From the NCBI GenBank assembly GCA_022452035.1, contig JAKURV010000012.1:1-64000 (forward strand): a stretch of 64,000 nucleotides of DNA, written 5' to 3'. This document shows, one piece after another, positions 55,997 through 64,000 of this stretch (position 1 is its first letter; the number at the start of each line of letters is the position of its first letter). The notes below the pieces were generated by a model. The model did no database searches. It was not told the origin of the DNA and saw only the letters and a list, made by a program, of their open reading frames with translations. The translations under genes were made by a program, and so were the position numbers. The stretch comes from Acidimicrobiales bacterium (lineage in GTDB: Bacteria; Actinomycetota; Acidimicrobiia; Acidimicrobiales; MedAcidi-G1).

Positions 55997-57181
55997 TCAG
56001 CTCCGTCGTTCCCGTGGAAGACCGAGCGTGCGCTCCCCGATGATGGTCCGTTGGATTTCACTTGTACCAGCGAAGATTGATGCTGCTCGGTAGTAGAGCC
56101 AGGATCGCTGCCACCGACCGTCACCCGGGTTGCCGGTCGCGCCCTTCCAAAGGGGAGCCACGTCGGCCAAGACCCGCATCGCCGTAGCGTGGAAGCGCTG
56201 GCTCATCTCACTCCAGTAGAGCTTGGCCGTGGTCGTCTCACCACCGGGGGCTTTGCCCGATTGTAGACGCGACAAGGCCCGCCAGTTCTGGAGCTGAAAA
56301 ACTCTGAGCTCCACAAAGGCCTGGGCAAGGCGCGACGAGGTGCGCGGATCGCTCCCGATCCCGGACCGCTCGGCCAGGCGGATCAGTTCGTCGAGCAGTT
56401 GCGAGTGGATAACCAGTTGCCGTGGGTTAGTGCCTCGTTCGTGGGCCAAGGTCGATTGCGAAACCGACCATCCTGCGTTTTCCTCGCCTACCAGTTGGTC
56501 GTCGGCTACGAACACCTGGTCGAAGAACACCTCGTTGAATTCAGAATCGTCGGTTATCTGGCGGAGCGGCCGGACCTCGATCCCGGGCGAACTCATGTCG
56601 ACCATGAAGACGGAGATGCCCTCCCTTTTCGGCAACCGGGGTCCAGTCCGGGCCAGACACAACCCCCAGTCGGCGAATTGCGCGTAGGAGGTCCAAACCT
56701 TCTGGCCAGTGAGTGCCCAACCTCCGTCGACCCTGGTGGCCACAGTGGCCACGGAGGCCAGGTCGCTGCCGGCATTGGGCTCGCTGAACAGTTGGCAGAA
56801 GAGCCGGTGGGCCGGGAGAATGTCGGGCAGCCATCGAGCCTTCTGGTCCTCCGTCCCGTGGGCGAGAAGGGTGGGTCCGACCAGGTTGACTCCGATTCTG
56901 CCTACCAGTTCAGGTGCCCGTGCCCGAGCCAGTTCCTCCTGCACGATGAAGTGGTGGAGTGGTTCGAGGCCCCGGCCCCCGTACTCCAGTGGCCACGACA
57001 CGCCGACCATTCGGGCGCCAGCCAGTTTCTCCTGCCAGTCCCTCAGGAACGCCACTTCTTCGCCCAGGTCGTCGAACATGGGTGGGAAACCAACCCCGTA
57101 CTCCCAGGGCAGTTCGCGTTCGAGCCAACTTCGGCACTCTGCCCGGAATTCCTCCTGGCTCGTAGTTGGAGCGAGGTCCAT
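55997..57181 (-). CDS. Acyl-CoA dehydrogenase (FadE26-like subunit)
   Basis: A 394-residue ACAD. The opening TSQEEFRAECRSWLERELPWE is typical of the longer subunit of mycobacterial alpha2beta2 ACADs. FAD and substrate regions are LFCQLFSEPNAGSDLASVATVATRV, GQKVWTSYAQFADWGLCLARTG and the C-terminal YRAASIFAGTSEIQRTIIGERTLGLPRE. It heads the nine-gene run and is divergent, with 80 bp between starts, from a shorter ACAD gene that could encode its partner. Confidence 0.92.
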   Translation of the reverse strand: MDLAPTTSQEEFRAECRSWLERELPWEYGVGFPPMFDDLGEEVAFLRDWQEKLAGARMVGVSWPLEYGGRGLEPLHHFIVQEELARARAPELVGRIGVNLVGPTLLAHGTEDQKARWLPDILPAHRLFCQLFSEPNAGSDLASVATVATRVDGGWALTGQKVWTSYAQFADWGLCLARTGPRLPKREGISVFMVDMSSPGIEVRPLRQITDDSEFNEVFFDQVFVADDQLVGEENAGWSVSQSTLAHERGTNPRQLVIHSQLLDELIRLAERSGIGSDPRTSSRLAQAFVELRVFQLQNWRALSRLQSGKAPGGETTTAKLYWSEMSQRFHATAMRVLADVAPLWKGATGNPGDGRWQRSWLYYRAASIFAGTSEIQRTIIGERTLGLPRERRS

Positions 57182-57261
57182 CCGGTCAGGTCTACCAGTT
57201 CCGATCCGGGAGACGCGACGCTTCGAGGGGGGCGGCGCCTGCCCTACGATGCGCGGCGCTC

Positions 57262-58302
57262 ATGGACTTCGACCTCTCTTCCGACCAAGTTGCCCTACGT
57301 GATGCAGCGTCTGGGTTCCTTGACGACCGATGCGCCAGTAGCCACGTCCGGTCGGCAGCCGACGACGGCGGGTTTGACCCCTCCCTGTGGACCTTGATGG
57401 TGGACCAGGGGTGGATTGGGATCAGTACCCCCGAGTCAGCGGGCGGCTTAGGTATGGGAAGTGTCGAGGCCGCGGTTCTTCTCGAACAACTCGGACGGCA
57501 CTTGGCCCCAGTGCCGCTGAACCAGCATCTGAACGCTCTCCACGTTCTGGCCGACACGCCCTGGTCCGAGGGCCTGCTCGAGGGGTCACTCATCGCAACG
57601 GTGGCTCGGCGCTCGGTGGAACGAAACGCCGATGGCTCGGTCACCGGTCGTCCCGAACCAGTGATCTACGGCGCGTCGGCCGACCTGCTCGTGGTGCCAG
57701 CCGGCGACGAGTTGGTCGCCGTGGACTTGACCGCTATCGACCGAAAACCGGAGCCGGCTATGGACCGGACACGAGAACTGGCCTGGATCGAGATGGAAGA
57801 GGTCCCGGCGGTCACCGTGGGTGACGCCTCGGCTGTGGCCGCTCATCTTGATCGTGGCGCGGTGTTCCACTCGCTGGAACTTCTGGGTGCCGGCGAGGCG
57901 GTCATGGACATCGCGGTGGACTATGCCGGTCAGCGAGAACAGTTCGGGCAGCCGATCGGCGCCTTTCAGGCAGTCAAGCACCGCTGCGCTGACATGCTTG
58001 TCGACGTCGAAGGGATGCGTTCCACCGCCTACCACGCCGCGTGGTCGATCGGTGCCGGCGATCCGGACGCTCCAGTCGCTGCGGCGGTGGCCAAGATCTG
58101 GTGTAGTGACGCCGGCCTCCGGGTCGCCGAGTCGGCCCTTCAGGTGCACGGGGGCATCGGCTTTACCTGGGAGTCGGACGTTCACCTGTACTTGAAGAGG
58201 ATCCAACTCGACCAGGTGTCCTTCGGTGACGCCGAGTACCACCGGACCCGCCTCGGGGAGACTCTCCGCCAGCGAGTCGGCGACGGCACACCCATCCTCT
58301 GA
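57262..58302 (+). CDS. Acyl-CoA dehydrogenase (shorter FadE27-like subunit)
   Basis: A 346-residue ACAD with the N-terminal DFDLSSDQVALRDAASGFLDDR, WTLMVDQGWIGISTPESAGGLGMG, the C-terminal half SLELLGAGEAVMDIAVDYAGQREQFGQPIGAFQAVKHRCADMLVDVE and AESALQVHGGIGFTWESDVHLYLKRIQ. The length and weak middle region fit the non-catalytic or FAD-only subunit of heteromeric ACADs. The ATG at 57262 begins the first helix. It is divergent from the longer subunit gene and convergent with the alcohol dehydrogenase gene. Confidence 0.9.
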   Translation: MDFDLSSDQVALRDAASGFLDDRCASSHVRSAADDGGFDPSLWTLMVDQGWIGISTPESAGGLGMGSVEAAVLLEQLGRHLAPVPLNQHLNALHVLADTPWSEGLLEGSLIATVARRSVERNADGSVTGRPEPVIYGASADLLVVPAGDELVAVDLTAIDRKPEPAMDRTRELAWIEMEEVPAVTVGDASAVAAHLDRGAVFHSLELLGAGEAVMDIAVDYAGQREQFGQPIGAFQAVKHRCADMLVDVEGMRSTAYHAAWSIGAGDPDAPVAAAVAKIWCSDAGLRVAESALQVHGGIGFTWESDVHLYLKRIQLDQVSFGDAEYHRTRLGETLRQRVGDGTPIL

Positions 58303-58309
58303 TCCCTCT

Positions 58310-58331
58310 CCGAGGCCGGGTGTCGCCTCGG
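58310..58331. terminator. Terminator hairpin after the shorter ACAD gene
   Basis: CCGAGGC (58310-58316) pairs perfectly with GCCTCGG (58325-58331) around eight bases, 8 bp past the stop and 19 bp before the convergent dehydrogenase stop. Confidence 0.6.
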
Positions 58332-58349
58332 CCCTTGGCCCGGGTCTAC

Positions 58350-59357
58350 TCAGGGACGTACCAGGACCTTCCCGGCTACCTCACCGGCGCGGAGGCGCAC
58401 CATGGTGTCAAACAGGGCGTCGAGGCCAATGGACCCGGGTTCGACGAGGGCGTCGAGAGGCAGCAGGCCGGAAGAGATGAGTTCCAGAGCCGACGTAAAC
58501 CCGGTGGCGCCATAGGTGTAGGACCCGGTCACCACCAGTTCGTTGAGGATGATCCGGTTGCTGTCCAACCGGGGAAAGTCCATTCCGGTACCCACCAGGA
58601 CCATGCGTCCGCAGGCCACCAACTGGGCTAGTCCAGATTCGGCCGCCGTCCGAACCCCAGAGGTTTCGATTACTACATCGACCGGCTCATCGACCGCTAT
58701 CCCCGGATGCCATGGCGACTCAAGGTCCGAGGGTTCGAGCACTGTCGCCCCCAGCCGGAGAGCTAGGTCACGTCGGAGGGGCGAGGGCTCGACCACCACT
58801 ACGTCGTCGTGCCCTTGGGCTATCAGCGCGGCCACCGCGGCCGCTCCGATGGGGCCACATCCGGAAACCATGACCCGATGGCTGGAATCGACGCCGGCAA
58901 GATCGAGTGCGTGAAGGGCTACGGCTAGTGGCTCGGCATAGGCGGCCGCCCGGGCCTCCACCCCGGCGGGAACCGTCACCGCCTGGTCGCTGTCAATAAC
59001 CACGTAGTCGGCGAACGCACCGTGGGGTTGTTCCACCCCGGCGGTGGGCCGGTCCTCGCAGAGGTTGGGTCGGCTGGCCAGGCAGGCCTTGCACCGTCCG
59101 CATGCGTTCCCCGGATGGCCGACTATCAGGGTGCCGGTCTCCAAGAGGACGTCGGAGCCGACCTCGACGACTCGACCTGACCATTCGTGGCCTCCGATGC
59201 TGCCCGGCACTCCCCATCCGTCGAGAACGTCGTGAAGGTCAGTCCCACACACCCCGCAGTATTCGACGGCTACCCGCACCTCGGATGGTCCGATCTGGGG
59301 CACGGCTGTTTCTGCCACCTCGAGATCCCCTTTCCCCCGGTAGATAGCCGCGCGCAT
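58350..59357 (-). CDS. Zinc-dependent medium-chain alcohol dehydrogenase
   Basis: A 335-residue MDR enzyme. The catalytic zinc ligands are Cys in YCGVCGTDLHDV, His in GGHEWSG and the following Glu; the structural zinc has CGRCKACLASRPNLC with the family spacing. The NAD-binding region is VMVSGCGPIGAAAVAALI near residue 165. It resembles sorbitol/threonine dehydrogenases. It lies 11 bp after the acyl-CoA ligase gene, and could oxidise a hydroxylated pathway intermediate. Confidence 0.9.
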   Translation of the reverse strand: MRAAIYRGKGDLEVAETAVPQIGPSEVRVAVEYCGVCGTDLHDVLDGWGVPGSIGGHEWSGRVVEVGSDVLLETGTLIVGHPGNACGRCKACLASRPNLCEDRPTAGVEQPHGAFADYVVIDSDQAVTVPAGVEARAAAYAEPLAVALHALDLAGVDSSHRVMVSGCGPIGAAAVAALIAQGHDDVVVVEPSPLRRDLALRLGATVLEPSDLESPWHPGIAVDEPVDVVIETSGVRTAAESGLAQLVACGRMVLVGTGMDFPRLDSNRIILNELVVTGSYTYGATGFTSALELISSGLLPLDALVEPGSIGLDALFDTMVRLRAGEVAGKVLVRP

Positions 59358-59368
59358 AGTCCCTCCGG

Positions 59369-60844
59369 TCACTGAGGAGGCTCCAGACGGGACCGAAGTT
59401 CGGACCGGTCGAACTTGCCCGAGGCCAGCAGCGGGAGCCACTCGACCACCTCCAGGTGTTCCGGGGTCAGGAACGGGGCTAGTTCACGGGTGGCGAACCA
59501 CGACCGACAGATCTCGAGGTCGAAGTGGTCGGATGCCACCACGAACGCTGCCACTCTTTCCCCGAGGCGGTCATCCGGCATGCCGACCACTACGGCCTGA
59601 TCGATCGACTGGTGGGCTTCAAGGTGCATCTCGACCTCCCGGGCCGAGATGTTCTCGCCGGCCCGAATTATCCGGTCGTCGGACCGGCCGGTGATGGTCA
59701 ACCACTTCCCATCAAGTCGGCCCAGGTCGCCGGTCCGGAACCACCCGTCGACGAACACGCCATCACCCTGTGTCGGTTCTAGGTAGCCGCGGGCAACCTC
59801 GGGGCCACGTACCCAGACCTCACCGTGGCCGTCGACCCGGATCTGGGTTTCATCGAAGGATCGCCCGTCTGTACCGGACATCTGCTCCGGGGGATCGTCG
59901 AACCGGCTGGTGGCAACGGTCGGGGCCTCGGTTGAGCCGTAGGACCGTTTGACGACTGCGCCGAGTTCGTTCCGGGCTCGTTCCACGAAGGCCGGCGTTA
60001 CGCCCGCCCCACCGCAGGACAACATCCGAAGGGACTGCGTGCGTTGCGAAGAGAAGGCCGGGTCGTCCATCAGAGCTAGGAAGAAGGTCGGCGGGCCCAC
60101 CATGTACGTGACCGCCTCGGTTTCGATCAAGTCCAGAGCGTCAGCCGGATCCCAGTTGGGCATGAGCACGGTGCGCATGCCGGCCACCCCCGGCACCAGA
60201 ACCCCATGGAGTAGGCCTGAGACGTGGGCCAACGGGGCTGGCATGAGGACTACATCCTCTGGGCCTAGACCGTGGACTTCGAGTAACTGGCGGACCTTGT
60301 AGAGGAGGCCGCCGTGGGTGTGGATCACGCCCTTCGGAACACCAGACGATCCCGAGGTGAACATCACCAGGGCGTCATCGGAGGACGCCACGGAACCCGG
60401 TGGGACTTCTGCACCACCACGAAGGCAGCTGACGTCCAGTACGCCGGGCAGATCAGCCGCCGGACTGCCCGGACCGGCTACCCGAACAACCGGGTCCAAC
60501 GCTTCGAGGGTGGGCACTAACTGGGCCGAACCAGCCCGCGGGTGGAGGGCGGCAGCGACCGCGCCGAGTCGCCAGCAGGCCCGGTAGAGGACCACAGCCT
60601 CAACGCCGACCGGCAACTGGAAGGCCACACGGTCTCCGCTACCCACCGATCGTTCAGCGAGTGCCGCAGCTGTCGAAGAGATGGTTGCCTCAAGTTCCGC
60701 GGTCGAGAACTGAGTGCCACCCACCACGACCAGGTCGTCCCGGGTCGGTGCCCCATCCAGGGCCTCGGTGAGGTTCACCCGTTTCCCGGGCTGGACGGTC
60801 GGCGAACCGGTTTCACCCGTCGACGCCCAATGGGGTTTCGCCAC
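59369..60844 (-). CDS. AMP-forming acyl-CoA synthetase
   Basis: A ~491-residue ANL ligase: VMFTSGSSGVPKGVIHTHGG near 170, RSYGSTEAPTVATSRF near 310, DGWFRTGDLGRLDGKWLTITGRSDDRIIRAGENISAREVEMHLE and the C-terminal LLASGKFDRSELR with the catalytic lysine. The start at GTG 60844 has GGGAG 10 bases upstream but overlaps the SnoaL-like gene by 32 bp; GTG 60778 is an alternative. It likely activates a pathway-specific carboxylic acid, in operon with the dehydrogenase. Confidence 0.85.
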   Translation of the reverse strand: MAKPHWASTGETGSPTVQPGKRVNLTEALDGAPTRDDLVVVGGTQFSTAELEATISSTAAALAERSVGSGDRVAFQLPVGVEAVVLYRACWRLGAVAAALHPRAGSAQLVPTLEALDPVVRVAGPGSPAADLPGVLDVSCLRGGAEVPPGSVASSDDALVMFTSGSSGVPKGVIHTHGGLLYKVRQLLEVHGLGPEDVVLMPAPLAHVSGLLHGVLVPGVAGMRTVLMPNWDPADALDLIETEAVTYMVGPPTFFLALMDDPAFSSQRTQSLRMLSCGGAGVTPAFVERARNELGAVVKRSYGSTEAPTVATSRFDDPPEQMSGTDGRSFDETQIRVDGHGEVWVRGPEVARGYLEPTQGDGVFVDGWFRTGDLGRLDGKWLTITGRSDDRIIRAGENISAREVEMHLEAHQSIDQAVVVGMPDDRLGERVAAFVVASDHFDLEICRSWFATRELAPFLTPEHLEVVEWLPLLASGKFDRSELRSRLEPPQ

Positions 60845-61208
60845 TGAATACGATCTCCCGAGAGGCGAAGCGCCAGCGATCCGGGGCACGACGAATCACG
60901 TCGACGTAGCGGCCCGTCGACAGGATGGTGTTGGTCCGGGAAACGAACACGTAGTCGGTGGCCGCTCGCGCTGTGTCGCCATCGACGTCGATGACTGGCT
61001 CACTCAGCATGTGACGTCCACGGTCACCCTCTTGTTGCGTGGGCTCGATGAAACTCCGGACCTCATCTCGGCCCCGGAGGCGGTTGCCCATGACGGTGAA
61101 CACTACGTCTTCGTCGAAAAGGACAATCCACTCGTCGAACCGGCCGTCGTCGAGCAGATGGCAGTAGTCGGCTAGCAACCTGCGGATCGCCGACTCGTCA
61201 TCGCTCAT
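60813..61208 (-). CDS. SnoaL/NTF2-fold protein
   Basis: A 131-residue cone-barrel protein: ESAIRRLLADYCHLLDDGRFDEWIVLFDEDVVFTVMG is the classic NTF2-like opening, then GRDEVRSFIE, HMLSEPVIDVDGDTARAATDYVFVSR and WRFASREIVFSG. Such proteins include isomerases, hydratases and small dehydratases in sterol and aromatic catabolism; the function here is not set. The ATG at 61208 has AGGAGG 9 bases upstream. It starts a three-gene operon with the ligase and dehydrogenase. Confidence 0.82.
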   Translation of the reverse strand: MSDDESAIRRLLADYCHLLDDGRFDEWIVLFDEDVVFTVMGNRLRGRDEVRSFIEPTQQEGDRGRHMLSEPVIDVDGDTARAATDYVFVSRTNTILSTGRYVDVIRRAPDRWRFASREIVFSGETPLGVDG

Positions 61209-61297
61209 CCCTGATGTCCTCCTAGTTGACATGATCCTCCAGGACCGGGGTCGCCAGCCAACCGGCACGGACCGGCTTCACGTGCTACGACAGGGTC

Positions 61298-62479
61298 GTG
61301 GATCTCACCTTCACCGCCTCTGAGGAAGCGTTTGCCGCTGAGGTCCGAAGTTGGCTGGCCGAGCACGTGGAACACCCCGGGCCGTTTGGCTCGGTGGACG
61401 ACGAGGTCGATTGGGGCCGGTCCTGGCAGGCCACGCTGGCCGCCGCCCGCATGGTGGCCATTTCATGGCCGCGCTCTGTCGGTGGACGAGACGCGAGTCC
61501 GGTGGAGGTTGCCCTCTACAACATGGAGTACGCCCGGTCCGGGGCGCCCCAACCGATCAACCGCGTAGGGATCAGCCATGTCGGTCCGACCCTGTTGGCC
61601 CGGGGCACTGTCCAACAACAGCGCCGATGGATGCCGGCGATCCTGGACGCCTCCGAGCTTTGGTGCCAGCTGTTCAGTGAGCCGGATGCTGGCTCCGATC
61701 TGGCGGCTCTACGGGCCCGGGCCGAGCCGACCGACGGTGGTTGGCTGGTTAGCGGCCAGAAGGTCTGGACGTCCTATGCGCGGCACGCGACGTGGGGCAT
61801 CGCCCTGGTTCGCACGGATTCCGATGCGCCCCGGCACAGTGGCATCTCATGTATGGCGATCGCCATGGACGCTCCGGGAGTCGACGTCCGACCCTTGCGC
61901 CAGATCACCGGTGAGTCGGAGTTCAACGAGGTGTTTCTCGACGAGGTATTTGTCCCCGAGGACCAGCTCATCGGCGGCCTCCATCAGGGTTGGGCGGTGG
62001 CCAATACCACGCTTGTCCACGAACGGGGTGTTGGGTTCCCCTTCAAGGAACAGGTCCTCCACGAGGTCTATTTGGAGGACTTGGTTGCGTTGGCTTCCCG
62101 AAGCGGACGGCTCGGAGAGCCAGCCGTCGACGACGCCCTGGTCGACGTTCTGGTCCTTGTGAGGATCCTGCGCCTCTACAACTGGAGGACCTTGTCGCGG
62201 TTGGCTCGCGGAATCGAACCCGGCCCCGAGTCGAGTCTGGTCAAGTTGGCTTGGACCGAGATGACCCAACGTCTGTCCACCGCGGCACTGGCAGTTCTCG
62301 GAGACCAGGCCCCTCTATGGCCGACTCCTGGGGGTGAGCTGGCCGCCGGGACCTGGCAACGCCAGTGGCTATGGAGCAAAGCCGCGGGTATCGCAGGGGG
62401 GACTACCGAGGTGCAGCGAACGATCGTTGCCGAGCGGCTTCTCAGCCTCCCTCGAACCCCAGCAGATCAGGGGGCGTAG
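61298..62479 (+). CDS. Acyl-CoA dehydrogenase (FadE26-like)
   Basis: A 393-residue ACAD starting at GTG. It has ASEEAFAAEVRSWLAEHVEHPG, ELWCQLFSEPDAGSDLAALRARAE, VSGQKVWTSYARHATWGIALVRTD and the C-terminal SKAAGIAGGTTEVQRTIVAERLLSLPRT. It is closely similar in layout to the protein encoded at 55997-57181. It is divergent from the SnoaL-like gene (89 bp gap) and its 3' end overlaps the convergent ligase gene by 13 bp. Confidence 0.92.
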   Translation: MDLTFTASEEAFAAEVRSWLAEHVEHPGPFGSVDDEVDWGRSWQATLAAARMVAISWPRSVGGRDASPVEVALYNMEYARSGAPQPINRVGISHVGPTLLARGTVQQQRRWMPAILDASELWCQLFSEPDAGSDLAALRARAEPTDGGWLVSGQKVWTSYARHATWGIALVRTDSDAPRHSGISCMAIAMDAPGVDVRPLRQITGESEFNEVFLDEVFVPEDQLIGGLHQGWAVANTTLVHERGVGFPFKEQVLHEVYLEDLVALASRSGRLGEPAVDDALVDVLVLVRILRLYNWRTLSRLARGIEPGPESSLVKLAWTEMTQRLSTAALAVLGDQAPLWPTPGGELAAGTWQRQWLWSKAAGIAGGTTEVQRTIVAERLLSLPRTPADQGA

Positions 62480-64000
62480 CGTTCGGCCAGCATCCCGACG
62501 AGCTTTCGCAGGTCGACCTTGCCGCTCTCCAACCAGGGGAGGTCTTCCGGACTGTCGTAGATGGCTACGTGTCGGGGCACCTTGTAGGAGGACAGGTCCC
62601 CTCGTAGGCGCTCCAAGATCTCCTCCGGATCAACGGACATGCCAGGCCGTAGGACCACTGCGGCGGCCACGTCCTGGCCTCGTTCGGTGTGGGCTACTCC
62701 AGCCACGAAGGCGTGCATCACCTCGGGTTGCTCCTCGATGATCAACTCGACTTCGCGCGGCATGACGTTCATACCAGAGGTCTTGATCTGGTCGCCCATA
62801 CGCCCCTTGAAGTACAGGTGTCCGTCAGCGTCAAGGTGGCCAACATCGCCGGTCCGATACCAGCCATCAGGCATGAAGACCTCATGCCTGGCTACCCCTA
62901 CCAGCCCCAGCATCAGGGGATAGCCGCGGATCCAGATCTCCCCCAGTTCCCCCTCGAGGGCCTCCTCCCCGGTGGATGGGTCCACGATCCGGTGTTCGAT
63001 GCCCGGAACGGCCCGACCGAACGAGCCGCGCTTGATCTCAGGGAGGGCACTGCCGATCAGTTCGATGGAGTGAGGGCCGAGCGATTCGGTCATGCCAAGA
63101 GAGTTGGCTCGTAGCTCTGGGTCGCCGACTCGCCGGTCTGGGGGGAGGAGAGCGTCGAGGCTTCCGCCCCGGACCGCCGACAGGTCCCGGGCCGGGAACG
63201 ACGGGTGTTCGGTGAGGGCCCGACTCATGTGGGGCCAGCCGACCACGTGGGTGACCCTCTCCGTCTCGATGAGGTCGAGGGTTCGGCCAGCCTCGAACCG
63301 CTCCTCGAACACGACAGTGGCCCCGGCGTGCATCGCTGAAACAAGGGTGTAGGTCAAACCACCCACCCAGAACAGCGGCATCGGCGTGTAGAGGACGTCC
63401 CCGGGGACAAGGTCGCGGAAGGGTAGAAGGTTGTAGGGGTGCCGTACGACGGCACCATGGCCATGGATTACCCCCTTCGGCTCGGCGGTGCTACCCGAGG
63501 TGTACATGATCACCATCGGGTCATCGGGAACGACCGCGGCCTCTGCAACTGCCAGGTCGCTGTCGGTGGTGCCCGAGGCACCAGCTACCAGGTCCTCGAC
63601 CGTCGATGCCCAACCCCGATCGGTGCCGTTCCACACATAGACCTCGGCCAGGTCCGGATGACTGGCTATTTCGATCTCACCATGACGCTGGTCGGCCAGG
63701 TCGGGAATCGCGGTTTCGAGTTCTTCGGGGTAGTGGCGACCCAGATAACCATTGGCGGCGACCAGAACTTCAACCCCTGAGTGACTAAGAGCCCAACCGA
63801 GTTCTCTCGGCCGAGCGTAGGTACTGAGCAGAGTGGTCACAGCTCCGATACGAGTAGCGGCCAGCCAGGCCACCACCCAGTCAGGACCGTTCGGGGCGAG
63901 GAGGCCCAACCGGCTTCCCCGGGCTACCCCACTGGCTAGAAGAGCGCGGGCCATCTCGGCTGACCGCCGCTCCACCTCTCGGTAGGTGACTCGTTGGTCG
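62467..64000 (-). CDS. AMP-forming acyl-CoA synthetase, 5' end beyond right edge
   Basis: The open frame runs past the window's right edge with in-frame QRVTYREVERR upstream of the first internal start, so the true start is outside. About 510 residues are present: VIMYTSGSTAEPKGVIHGHG near 160 from the edge, SLGMTESLGPHSIE, DGWYRTGDVGHLDADGHLYFKGRMGDQIKTSGMNVMPREVELIIEE and a C-terminal SGKVDLRKL lysine. It is an acyl-CoA ligase of the island; substrate unknown. It convergently overlaps the acyl-CoA dehydrogenase gene. Confidence 0.9.
   Translation of the reverse strand, partial: DQRVTYREVERRSAEMARALLASGVARGSRLGLLAPNGPDWVVAWLAATRIGAVTTLLSTYARPRELGWALSHSGVEVLVAANGYLGRHYPEELETAIPDLADQRHGEIEIASHPDLAEVYVWNGTDRGWASTVEDLVAGASGTTDSDLAVAEAAVVPDDPMVIMYTSGSTAEPKGVIHGHGAVVRHPYNLLPFRDLVPGDVLYTPMPLFWVGGLTYTLVSAMHAGATVVFEERFEAGRTLDLIETERVTHVVGWPHMSRALTEHPSFPARDLSAVRGGSLDALLPPDRRVGDPELRANSLGMTESLGPHSIELIGSALPEIKRGSFGRAVPGIEHRIVDPSTGEEALEGELGEIWIRGYPLMLGLVGVARHEVFMPDGWYRTGDVGHLDADGHLYFKGRMGDQIKTSGMNVMPREVELIIEEQPEVMHAFVAGVAHTERGQDVAAAVVLRPGMSVDPEEILERLRGDLSSYKVPRHVAIYDSPEDLPWLESGKVDLRKLVGMLAERYAP

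Overview
The window is high-GC, tightly packed bacterial DNA with Shine-Dalgarno starts, many GTG starts and many 4-base ATGA/GTGA gene overlaps. F420-type luciferase-like oxidoreductases, mycobacterial-type FadE acyl-CoA dehydrogenases, a glyS / PEP-utilising enzyme / dnaG / rpoD block and a phoH-ybeY-corC-era block point to an Actinomycetota member, most likely of the class Acidimicrobiia. The class is inference from gene content.

Layout. 1-5.7 kb: the start of a lipoprotein gene cut by the left edge, then an AapJQMP-type amino-acid ABC transporter. 6-17.8 kb: beta carbonic anhydrase, a membrane protein, acyl-CoA ligase, chorismate mutase, a TetR gene with two tandem diiron proteins, a luciferase-like oxidoreductase, katG, a SelW/Rdx-like selenoprotein gene next to a lipid kinase gene, a cupredoxin lipoprotein and a PuuD-like membrane protein. 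17.9-27.4 kb: FadD-like ligase, MauE/DoxX protein, 2-hydroxyacid dehydrogenase, thioredoxin-fold protein, mutY, a two-gene UGA-containing selenoprotein operon (thioredoxin-like fusion plus UGSC protein), then a metallo-hydrolase, flavin reductase, gamma carbonic anhydrase and hydrolase. 27.5-43.4 kb: housekeeping genes (sufB, phoH, ybeY, corC-like, era, dinG-like, uppS, recO, RDD protein, glyS, a PPDK-like protein without its ATP-grasp domain, dnaG, rpoD, tRNA-Asn). 43.4-64 kb: a secreted nuclease/phosphatase-fold lipoprotein, then an acyl-CoA catabolic island with five acyl-CoA dehydrogenases, CoA transferase, enoyl-CoA hydratase, two acyl-CoA ligases, dehydrogenases, a VOC protein, an amidohydrolase-like protein, a kinase-fold protein and a pair of M24 proteins.

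The main discovery is three genes that read through an in-frame UGA, at 15631-15633, 22759-22761 and 24138-24140. Each UGA lies in a recognisable redox motif (CVPU, UGSC, PGUGS), and each is followed 18-20 nt later by the loop of a perfect-stem hairpin, the geometry of a bacterial SECIS element. Plain gene calling would break or shorten all three. Two of them form an overlapping operon of unknown function, with a 15-bp palindrome in its divergent promoter region. No selA, selB, selC or selD is visible in the window, so Sec decoding must be supplied from elsewhere in the genome.

The catabolic island looks like a dedicated degradation pathway for an unidentified acyl substrate: one nine-gene minus-strand run (57181 to 47905) with short gaps or overlaps, flanked by divergent acyl-CoA dehydrogenase genes and ligase operons.
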